Assembly: GCA_025997755.1 (NCBI GenBank)
Contig: BNVA01000078.1
Coordinates: forward strand, 1 to 9,232
Direction: 5' to 3'
DNA from: Spirochaetia bacterium
GTDB lineage: Bacteria; Spirochaetota; Spirochaetia; Treponematales; Breznakiellaceae
DNA: 9,232 nt
Shown here one piece after another: positions 1-5,537 of this stretch. Under the pieces are notes generated by a model. It made no database searches and was not told where the DNA came from. It saw nothing but the letters and a program-made list of their open reading frames with translations. How positions within the stretch are numbered: the first letter of the stretch is position 1; each line of letters begins with the position of its first letter. The position numbers were made by a program, and so were the translations under genes.

Positions 1-536
1 TTTGTATAGAAGCAAAAAAACGAAAAAACAAAATAGATGAATTGTTAAACTTTGCCGGTCTTGAATCAAGGCGTAATGACAAGGCAAGAAAATTCTCAGG
101 CGGTATGCAGCGCAAACTAATGATAGTCAAGGCGCTTATGCACGAACCTAAAGTGCTTCTACTTGATGAGCCTACTGTAGGGCTTGATGCCGCATGGCGA
201 AGACTTATCTGGGATTTTCTGCGCTCTTTAAGTGATCAGGGTATAACAATTCTTCTTACGACGCATTATTTGGAAGAAGCGCAAATTTTATGCGGCAGAG
301 TAGGCATGATTGATTTAGGGCAGTTAAAAAAAACAGGAACGCCCTCTGAAATAATAAAAGATGCCGGTAACATAGTTCTTGAGTACTTTGAAAACAATAA
401 AACCATTCAAAACTTTTTTAACACACGCGAGGAAGCGATTAACAGGGCAAAAACATTAAACAGTGAGTTTAAAGTACGGGAAGCAAACTTGGAAGATGCT
501 TTTATAAAATTAACAAATAAACGGCTGGAAGAATAA
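1..536 (+). CDS. ABC transporter ATP-binding protein, NodI/DrrA-like (5' end outside window)
   Basis: This is the C-terminal part of an ABC ATPase that powers the membrane partner encoded directly downstream. The reading frame (codons from base 3) is open to the window edge, so the N-terminus and Walker A lie upstream; a TTG at 42 is not the true start. Visible in order are the ABC signature FSGGMQ (93-110), Walker B VLLLDEP (153-173) followed by a D-loop GLD, and the H-loop histidine in TTHYLEEA (codon 264-266). A C-terminal extension ends in a LEDAF-type stretch, as in DrrA/NodI ATPases. The usual LCDR after the H-loop reads LCGR. Its TAA directly abuts the permease ATG, so the two are probably translationally coupled. 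The family is clear; the substrate cannot be told from the sequence. Confidence 0.93.
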   Translation, partial: CIEAKKRKNKIDELLNFAGLESRRNDKARKFSGGMQRKLMIVKALMHEPKVLLLDEPTVGLDAAWRRLIWDFLRSLSDQGITILLTTHYLEEAQILCGRVGMIDLGQLKKTGTPSEIIKDAGNIVLEYFENNKTIQNFFNTREEAINRAKTLNSEFKVREANLEDAFIKLTNKRLEE

Positions 537-1265
537 ATGTGTTTTACCGCGATACTCTGGAAAGAATATGTAGAGTTTAAAAGTAAAATCATAAGTATCA
601 CCCTTAGTGCACTTGTAGGTCCTCTTTTATATCTAATTGCGTTCGGGTGGGGTTTGGGGCAGGCAATGCTGGTAAACGGCGTCCCGTATACAGCGTTTGT
701 AATGCCCGGAATTCTTGCAATGAACGGCATGACTCAGGGTTTCGGCACTATTGCCAATGACATCAATATGTCGCGTATGTATCAAAAAACATTTGAAGCG
801 GTAATGATAAGCCCTATAAGTATGCCAATCTACACAACGGCAAAGATCACCGCAAATGTTATGCGCAGTTTGTACAGCGCTCTTTTAATCATTATTGTAT
901 CGTTTTTGTTTAACGCTCATCTTAAAATAGATTTTTACTTCTGTCTGCTTCTTGTTTTAAACTGCGCCGTATTTTCGGCGATTGGTTTTATAGCCGGAAT
1001 ACTAATTGATTCTCATGCAGACATGGCGAAAGTTTCAAATTTTATTATTACGCCCATGTCGTTTTTATGCGGAACTTTTTTTCCGCTTGATAAATTTCCA
1101 CTTCCGCTGCGGCATGTCTTTAACATTCTTCCGCTTACACAAACAGTATCCGGCATGCGCAATGGTATAACGTCACATAACAGTCTTCTGCCCCCGGCAG
1201 CGCTTTTAATATGGCTTATGATTTTAGTGCCGTTGGCTGTTTATCTATGTAAAAAAGCCGAGTAA
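537..1265 (+). CDS. ABC-2 type transporter permease, NodJ/DrrB-like
   Basis: Integral membrane partner of the preceding ATPase, 242 residues, a usual length for the family. Hydrophobic stretches suggest six membrane segments, roughly at residues 18-40, 52-72, 110-126, 132-157, 165-182 and 218-238. The conserved ABC-2 region is recognisable. It has an FGTIANDI...FEAVMISPIS block around 69-95, and a PMSFLCGTFFPLD...LPLTQTVSGMR block at about 173-208 that is typical of NodJ/DrrB exporters of lipids, oligosaccharides or drugs. The ATG follows the ATPase stop with no gap and there is no good Shine-Dalgarno site, so translation probably depends on the upstream gene. No terminator is evident before cooC 41 bases downstream, so some read-through into cooC is possible. 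The substrate is unknown. Confidence 0.92.
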   Translation: MCFTAILWKEYVEFKSKIISITLSALVGPLLYLIAFGWGLGQAMLVNGVPYTAFVMPGILAMNGMTQGFGTIANDINMSRMYQKTFEAVMISPISMPIYTTAKITANVMRSLYSALLIIIVSFLFNAHLKIDFYFCLLLVLNCAVFSAIGFIAGILIDSHADMAKVSNFIITPMSFLCGTFFPLDKFPLPLRHVFNILPLTQTVSGMRNGITSHNSLLPPAALLIWLMILVPLAVYLCKKAE

Positions 1266-1271
1266 TTTCTT

Positions 1272-1294
1272 CTTGACACAATAAAGCTGTCAAG
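1272..1294. repeat. Inverted repeat CTTGACA-N9-TGTCAAG in the cooC promoter
   Basis: Perfect 7-base arms lie at 1272-1278 and 1288-1294, separated by 9 bases. The left arm contains the whole -35 box and the right arm ends one base before the -10 box. No T-run follows on either strand, so it is a poor intrinsic terminator for the ABC operon. Its position over the promoter fits an operator for a dimeric regulator, but this is inference. Confidence 0.4.
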
Positions 1295-1301
1295 TTAAAA
1301 T
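1273..1301 (+). promoter_or_regulatory. Strong promoter of cooC, predicted to give a leaderless mRNA
   Basis: There is a perfect -35 TTGACA (1273-1278), an ideal 17-base spacer and a -10 TAAAAT (1296-1301, five of six matches to TATAAT). Only five bases separate the -10 box from the ATG at 1307. The expected transcription start therefore falls on or next to the A of the start codon, leaving no room for a 5' untranslated region or a ribosome binding site. Confidence 0.75.
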
Positions 1302-1306
1302 AAAAT

Positions 1307-2074
1307 ATGACTTACTCAATTGCTTTTGCTGGAAAGGGCGGTGTAGGAAAAACTACAACCTGCGGTATGTTAGTTGATTATCTTGCGGGTAACGGGAAAG
1401 GGCCGGTTCTTGCGGTCGATGCCGATGCTAATTCTAATCTCAACGAAGTGTTAGGTGTGCCGCTAGAGGTTACGCTTGGCGATATACGAGAGGATATTGC
1501 CAATGCGGGAATGGATCCAAGTCCCATACCGATAAACATGACAAAACAGGATTATGCAAACCTAAAATTTGGCGATGCGCTAATCGAAAACGACAACTAT
1601 GATCTTCTTGTTATGGGACGCACACAAAGTAAGGGTTGTTATTGTTATGTAAACGATATACTGCGCGAAGAGATAAGAAAATACTATTTGAATTATAAAT
1701 ATATGGTAGTTGATAACGAAGCCGGCTTGGAGCATATAAGCCGCGGAATACTGCCTCCTGTTGATCTGATTCTTCTTGTAAGCGACTGTTCAAGGCGCGG
1801 CATACAGGCTGTCGGACGCATTGCCGTTATGATAGAGCAGCTTAAATTAGAAGCTAAAGAAGTTTTCCTGATTGTAAACCGCGCCCCGGGCGGGGTGTTA
1901 AACGAAGGCACCAAAGAAGAAATCGAAACCCAAAAGTTAAAGCTGATCGGTGTTCTCCCGCAGGACGATATGGTGTTTGAGTACGACTCCACAGGCAAAC
2001 CGCTTATAACGCTTCCTGAATCCGCTCCGGTAAAAAAAGCGTTAATTGAAATTATAAAAAAGTTAAACCTTTAA
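1307..2074 (+). CDS. cooC: CooC-type carbon monoxide dehydrogenase nickel-insertion ATPase
   Basis: Cytoplasmic SIMIBI/MinD-family P-loop ATPase, 255 residues, the normal size for CooC. Known CooC proteins dimerise on ATP and Ni(II) and help load nickel into the C-cluster of CODH. Seen here: a deviant Walker A GKGGVGKT (residues 9-16) with the signature lysine K10; the switch I segment DADANSNLNEVLG (38-50); the metal-binding CxC motif C111-Y-C113 within GCYCYVN; a DNEAG switch II-like segment (136-140); and an NRAPGG base-recognition segment. The CxC motif separates CooC from MinD and ParA. No CODH gene is in the window, so it must be elsewhere. The gene has its own promoter with the -10 box five bases before the ATG, and no Shine-Dalgarno site. 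It converges on pgk, overlapping it by four bases. Confidence 0.92.
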   Translation: MTYSIAFAGKGGVGKTTTCGMLVDYLAGNGKGPVLAVDADANSNLNEVLGVPLEVTLGDIREDIANAGMDPSPIPINMTKQDYANLKFGDALIENDNYDLLVMGRTQSKGCYCYVNDILREEIRKYYLNYKYMVVDNEAGLEHISRGILPPVDLILLVSDCSRRGIQAVGRIAVMIEQLKLEAKEVFLIVNRAPGGVLNEGTKEEIETQKLKLIGVLPQDDMVFEYDSTGKPLITLPESAPVKKALIEIIKKLNL

Positions 2075-2089
2075 CGGTTTTGATTTTTT
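2056..2089. terminator. Candidate bidirectional terminator in the cooC/pgk stop overlap
   Basis: AAACC (2065-2069) pairs with GGTTT (2076-2080) around a six-base loop that holds TTAA (2071-2074). That TTAA gives TAA stop codons to both convergent genes. A run of six A (2056-2061) lies three bases to the left and a run of six T (2084-2089) three bases to the right, so transcripts from either strand end in hairpin plus U-tract. The whole element is symmetrical about 2072.5. The stem is only five pairs with two G-C, so the strength is uncertain. Confidence 0.55.
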
Positions 2090-3324
2090 GAACCATGCCG
2101 CAGAGCTTTTACAACAGGTAATTCCTCGCCGGTAAGGAAGCGTATCAGCGCTCCGCCGCCTGTGCATATATAGTTTATAAGCTCTGTTTTTTTGTATTTT
2201 TTTGTGGCGGTAATGCTGTCGCCGCCGCCTATTACGGTGTATGCTTTAGTTTCGCCTAACGCATCCCATACAAGGGCTGTACCCTTCTCCGTTACAGGTT
2301 CTTCAAAAACGCCCATAGGCCCGTTCACAAAAACGGTTTTAGCATCTTTTATAATTTTTTGATAACTTTCCGCCGTTTTTGTTCCTATGTCCAAAACAAG
2401 CGTTCCTTCCGGTATTGCACCTAACGCATACTCTACACGTTTTTCGTTCTTAACCGCCGCAAAATCACTTGGCAGTACAATGTTAGTGCGGTATTTTGTG
2501 ATCAATTCTTTCGCATTATCTAAAAGTTTGTCGTAGCCTTCTTTTTTTATAAAATCCCGTGCCGGTTCTCCAATATCTTTTCCATCCGCCCACAACAATA
2601 CCTCGCCTACAAGCCCGCCTGAAAGCACCTTGTCGGCAACTCCGGTCTTTAACACCGTTGTCATCATTAAAAAGGCATCATTTATTTTTGCGCCGCCCAA
2701 AACAAACACACAAGGACGCTCCGGCTTTTCCATAATCCCTGAGATAACGCAAAATTCTTCTTCAAAAAGCCGTCCCATCGCGCTGGGCAGCAACTGTTCA
2801 AATCCGCACAAACTGGGTTGATCGCGGTGTGCCGCCGCAAATGCATCGCACACATAAAGATCGCCTAACGGAGCCAGCTTGCGGACAAGCAGGGTTTTTG
2901 CCTGTTCTTCATGCGTCAACTGTAAATTTGTCTCAAACAAGGTTTGTTCTTCCGATACAAAACGCACATTATCCAGAAGCAGAATATCACCGTCGTTCAA
3001 CGCTTTAATCGCATTGCGCGCGGCAGGCCCGCATACATCGTCAATAAATTTTACTTCCTTACCCAAAAGTTTTGTCAAAACCTTTGAGTGCGGCTCCGTC
3101 GTATAAAAATTTTTATACTCAATATCGCTGCCCTGATGAGCCAAAAGAACAAGTTTAGCGCCCTTGCCGGTTAATTCTTTTAATGTCTTAACGCAGGCTT
3201 CTATCCGTGTCGTATCCTTTAACGTGCCGGTCTTTCTATCGACAGGCTGATTTATGTCAACACGGCAGAGTACCGTTTTGCCCTTTACCTCTACATCATC
3301 TAAAGTGTTTATTCCAAATCTCAT
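2071..3324 (-). CDS. pgk: Phosphoglycerate kinase, archaeal-type sequence
   Basis: Glycolytic and gluconeogenic cytosolic enzyme interconverting 1,3-bisphosphoglycerate + ADP and 3-phosphoglycerate + ATP. The length is 417 residues from the ATG at 3324. PGK landmarks include RVDIN (21-25, substrate side), GGAK (210-213), NGPMGVFE (334-341), the nucleotide loop GGGDS (366-370) and CTGGGA (387-392). Several segments follow the archaeal rather than the usual bacterial pattern: HQG (63-65) where bacteria have HLGRP, the long DAFAAAHRDQPSL block (160-172) followed by PSAMGRLFEEE, and the ending TGEELPVVKAL. I chose the ATG at 3324 over one at 3342 because a TATAAT box lies between them and the enzyme's normal N-terminus begins there. 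It is divergent from hemW and overlaps the cooC end. Confidence 0.93.
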   Translation of the reverse strand: MRFGINTLDDVEVKGKTVLCRVDINQPVDRKTGTLKDTTRIEACVKTLKELTGKGAKLVLLAHQGSDIEYKNFYTTEPHSKVLTKLLGKEVKFIDDVCGPAARNAIKALNDGDILLLDNVRFVSEEQTLFETNLQLTHEEQAKTLLVRKLAPLGDLYVCDAFAAAHRDQPSLCGFEQLLPSAMGRLFEEEFCVISGIMEKPERPCVFVLGGAKINDAFLMMTTVLKTGVADKVLSGGLVGEVLLWADGKDIGEPARDFIKKEGYDKLLDNAKELITKYRTNIVLPSDFAAVKNEKRVEYALGAIPEGTLVLDIGTKTAESYQKIIKDAKTVFVNGPMGVFEEPVTEKGTALVWDALGETKAYTVIGGGDSITATKKYKKTELINYICTGGGALIRFLTGEELPVVKALRHGSKNQNR

Positions 3325-3330
3325 GTTGAT

Positions 3331-3360
3331 ATTATACAGCATAAAAATGTCATTTGTATA
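3331..3360 (-). promoter_or_regulatory. pgk promoter with consensus -10, predicted leaderless
   Basis: On the - strand a perfect TATAAT (3336-3331) is followed by exactly six bases and then the pgk ATG at 3324. This puts the predicted transcription start on the A of the ATG. The -35 candidate is TATACA (3360-3355, four of six matches) with an 18-base spacer. No Shine-Dalgarno site is present. Confidence 0.6.
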
Positions 3361-3400
3361 GTATCTTTTAAAAAGTTATGTTTTAACGCATAGTTTAGCT

Positions 3401-4576
3401 ATGACTGCGGCTGTATACATACACATTCCGTTTTGCAAAACGAAATGCGGCTACTGTGATTTTTATTCGATACCCGAAGAAAAAAGCATATTTTTGCAGA
3501 ATAAGCCGGTACAAAATGAAATAATAAAAAATGAATATATAAAAAAACTTTGCGCCGATATTGAATTTAAACTTAAAATGTTTAGTGTTACGGAAGTCAA
3601 CTCGGTCTATATAGGCGGCGGCACACCATCGTCGTTAGGTGCAAAACACACAGCCGCCCTGCTTTCGTTTTTGCAAAAAATACTGCCTAACAAACCGCTT
3701 GAATTCACTATCGAGGCGAATCCCGAATCAATGGACGCAGACTTTCTTTCGGCTTGCCGTGAAGGCGGAGTTGATAGAATAAGCGTAGGCGTTCAAAGTT
3801 TTAACGAAAAATCACGCAGTTCCGTAGGCCGGTTAGGCGGCTCGGATATGTTAATGGAACGGCTTGCCTTGCTTGCCGGATATTATAATGATTTTTCAGC
3901 CGATCTTATGTCGGGCTTGCCCTACCAAAATGAAAAGATTTTGGTATACGATATTACAACGCTTCTGCGGTACAAACCATCTCATATTTCTTTTTATGAT
4001 CTTTCGGTTGAGGAAAACACCCCGTTATGGAAGCTGAGGAAAAGCGGCAATGCAGCCCTTACCGGAACGGAAGAAGCCGAAAAACTATGGATTTATGGAA
4101 GGGATATACTTGAAAAATCGGGTTTTGAGCAGTACGAGGTTTCTAATTTTGCGTATAACGGTAAGCGTTCACTTCACAACATAAACTACTGGCGCATGGG
4201 TAACTGGCTTGGCGTAGGAGCGGCGGCATCCGGTACAATAATAAACGAAAATCCGCTTAAGGGTCTGCGTTATACCGTGCCGCCGGATCTTGAACTATAT
4301 ATTCGTTCAGATTTTGATGATATAATTACCGAAGAGTTAGACGTAAAAACCCTAATCAAAGAAAATTTTTTGATGGGCTTTCGTTATATTGATGGTCCCG
4401 ATCAAAACCTGTTTTACAAACGGTTTAACATGGATATTGAGGATGCTGCGCCAAAAACAATAAAACGCTGGAGAGAAAAAAAACTTTTTCAAAAAGAAAA
4501 AACCGCCTTGACAAAAGACGGCTTACTTTTTTTAAACGCATTTTTAACGGAATGTTTTTTGGAGATCGATAAGTAA
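3401..4576 (+). CDS. hemW: HemW, radical-SAM haem chaperone (formerly HemN-like)
   Basis: Radical SAM protein of 391 residues. HemW proteins bind haem and are thought to deliver it to client proteins; many were once misnamed coproporphyrinogen III oxidase. The [4Fe-4S] motif is C12-x3-C16-x2-C19 followed by D20-F21. The phenylalanine in place of the fourth cysteine, and the absence of a long N-terminal extension, favour HemW over HemN. Other family blocks are IGGGTPS (71-77), IEANPES (104-110), RISVGVQSF (126-134), the EQYEVSNFA segment (243-251) and HNINYW (259-264). The start sits exactly where the family begins and has no Shine-Dalgarno site; only a weak TAGTTT box lies four bases upstream. 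It is divergent from pgk across 76 bases and probably forms an operon with the next gene. Confidence 0.9.
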   Translation: MTAAVYIHIPFCKTKCGYCDFYSIPEEKSIFLQNKPVQNEIIKNEYIKKLCADIEFKLKMFSVTEVNSVYIGGGTPSSLGAKHTAALLSFLQKILPNKPLEFTIEANPESMDADFLSACREGGVDRISVGVQSFNEKSRSSVGRLGGSDMLMERLALLAGYYNDFSADLMSGLPYQNEKILVYDITTLLRYKPSHISFYDLSVEENTPLWKLRKSGNAALTGTEEAEKLWIYGRDILEKSGFEQYEVSNFAYNGKRSLHNINYWRMGNWLGVGAAASGTIINENPLKGLRYTVPPDLELYIRSDFDDIITEELDVKTLIKENFLMGFRYIDGPDQNLFYKRFNMDIEDAAPKTIKRWREKKLFQKEKTALTKDGLLFLNAFLTECFLEIDK

Positions 4577-4584
4577 TTACCATA

Positions 4585-5256
4585 ATGAATAATTCATCGT
4601 TTAATCAAAAAGTTATTTTACGCAAAACAAGTCTTGTAGATTATCCTGAAAAGGTTGCCGCCGTTTTATTTTTTCCGTTTTGTAATCTGCGCTGTCCATG
4701 GTGTCATAACAGGGAGCTTGTGTTAAACGAAATACCGGAAGGTGAAAAAGATTTTATTGCACTTAACGATGCGCTTATGCATATAGAAAAACGGCGTGCC
4801 GTATTAGGCGGCGTAGTATTGAGCGGTGGGGAGCCTACGCTTTTTAAAGACCTGCCGCTTCTTATAAAATACATCAAAAGCATAAATCTTGCCGTAAAAC
4901 TTGATACTAACGGCACAAATCCAGATATGCTAAAAATGTTATTTTCCGAAATTGAAACTTCCCCTGACTACATAGCCTGCGATCTAAAAATCGCCCCCGA
5001 ACGTTATGTGCAATTATCATCCGGTACAGATGCGGAAAAACTCCCAGTCTTTTTAACGACAAGCGTGCAGTTAATACGGGCAAGCGGCATAGCGCATGAA
5101 TTCCGCAGCCTGAATTTGCCTTCTCCATTTTGGACTGATGCCGACAAAGCCGCCCTCGCTCCCTTAGCCTTGGACAGTGTTTGGAATTTCCGCCCCTTTG
5201 TGCCGGGTAACTGCCTAGACCCGGAGTGGAATAATAAGTGCAATGGTAAAAATTGA
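4585..5256 (+). CDS. NrdG2-like radical-SAM activating enzyme (anaerobic ribonucleotide reductase activase)
   Basis: Short radical SAM protein of 223 residues. The N-terminal KTSLVDYPEKVAAVLFFPFCNLRCPWCHN pattern (residues 14-41) is characteristic of the NrdG2 branch of anaerobic ribonucleoside-triphosphate reductase activators, which install the glycyl radical on NrdD. The cluster cysteines are C33, C37 and C40. The SAM-binding SGGEP is at 80-84 and LDTNG at 106-110. It starts 8 bases after the hemW stop with no ribosome binding site of its own, so reinitiation or coupling is likely. No nrdD lies nearby, so the partner is inferred from family only; some members of this group activate other glycyl-radical enzymes. 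It is slightly short for the family but appears intact. Confidence 0.82.
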   Translation: MNNSSFNQKVILRKTSLVDYPEKVAAVLFFPFCNLRCPWCHNRELVLNEIPEGEKDFIALNDALMHIEKRRAVLGGVVLSGGEPTLFKDLPLLIKYIKSINLAVKLDTNGTNPDMLKMLFSEIETSPDYIACDLKIAPERYVQLSSGTDAEKLPVFLTTSVQLIRASGIAHEFRSLNLPSPFWTDADKAALAPLALDSVWNFRPFVPGNCLDPEWNNKCNGKN

Positions 5257-5320
5257 CGGATACAAAAATTCCTTTACATCAACTTTTGCGGTGCCGTTTT
5301 TGCATTTACGCAATGATTAA
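5243..5320 (+). CDS. Doubtful 25-residue ORF overlapping the end of the activase gene
   Basis: An ATG at 5243 opens a 25-codon frame ending at TAA 5318-5320, overlapping the activase gene by 14 bases in another frame. The product begins MVKIDGYKN and has no motif I recognise. An AATAAT box (5230-5235, five of six -10 matches) stands seven bases before the ATG, the same arrangement as at several real genes here, but the candidate -35 is poor. It could be a real small peptide, the remnant of a longer gene, or chance. Confidence is low. Confidence 0.18.
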   Translation: MVKIDGYKNSFTSTFAVPFLHLRND

Positions 5321-5380
5321 GAACGCCCGCTGTCGGGTAGTCCATGCTGTAACTACTTATTATATATAGAGTTAGCTCTT

Positions 5381-5453
5381 AGCCGAGACGCGGAATCGAA
5401 CCGCGGACCTGCGCATTACGAGTGCGCCGCTCTGCCAACTGAGCCATCTCGGC
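5381..5453 (-). tRNA. tRNA-Thr (anticodon CGU)
   Basis: On the - strand a full 73-base cloverleaf can be drawn. The acceptor stem GCCGAGA/TCTCGGC has seven perfect pairs, and the D-stem GCTC/GAGC encloses an AGTTGGCA loop. The anticodon stem GCGCA/TGCGC has the loop CTCGTAA, so the anticodon is CGT, which reads ACG (threonine). The variable loop is AGGTC and the T-stem CGCGG/CCGCG has loop TTCGATT. The discriminator base is T and CCA is not encoded (TAAG follows), so the 3' end must be added after transcription. No convincing promoter is visible. It lies 84 bases downstream of the acyl-CoA ligase gene on the same strand. Confidence 0.95.
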
Positions 5454-5485
5454 GGATACGGTAAAACATTTATTTATGATCCACA

Positions 5486-5526
5486 CCCTTACTTTAGCAT
5501 TCAAAGGAATGTTGGTAAAGTAAGGG
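5486..5526. repeat. Long imperfect hairpin after the acyl-CoA ligase gene
   Basis: Perfect 11-base arms, CCCTTACTTTA (5486-5496) and TAAAGTAAGGG (5516-5526), enclose a second 5-pair stem CATTC/GAATG with a four-base AAAG loop, separated by an asymmetric 1x4 internal loop. It begins 11 bases beyond the ligase stop and ends 32 bases before the tRNA. No T-run follows on either strand, so it is not a classical intrinsic terminator. A 3'-end stabiliser or processing signal, a terminator of another kind, or a copy of a dispersed repeat are all possible. Confidence 0.6.
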
Positions 5527-5537
5527 CATAGAGCATA

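Noticed and set aside
42..536. TTG at 42 as the real start of the ABC ATPase
   Set aside because: The frame is open upstream to the window edge and the protein would lack Walker A; the gene simply begins outside the window.
1272..1294. Binding site for a CooA/CRP/FNR-type regulator in the cooC promoter
   Set aside because: The arms contain TGTCA, but they face the wrong way. CRP/CooA sites read TGTnA-N6-TnACA, while here the TnACA half comes first and the spacing is 9, so I do not name a regulator.
3325..3342. Earlier pgk start at 3342 (adds six residues)
   Set aside because: The consensus TATAAT box lies between this ATG and the one at 3324, there is no ribosome binding site, and family proteins start near MRFGIN.
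5274..5345. 23-residue frame on the - strand after tRNA-Thr
   Set aside because: Short, without motif, ribosome binding site or promoter; it overlaps a similar chance-length frame on the other strand.
5321..5356. Small inverted repeats CCCG/CGGG and GTAGT/ACTAC, considered as a terminator or ncRNA
   Set aside because: Stems are only four to five pairs with no T-run and do not form one clear structure.
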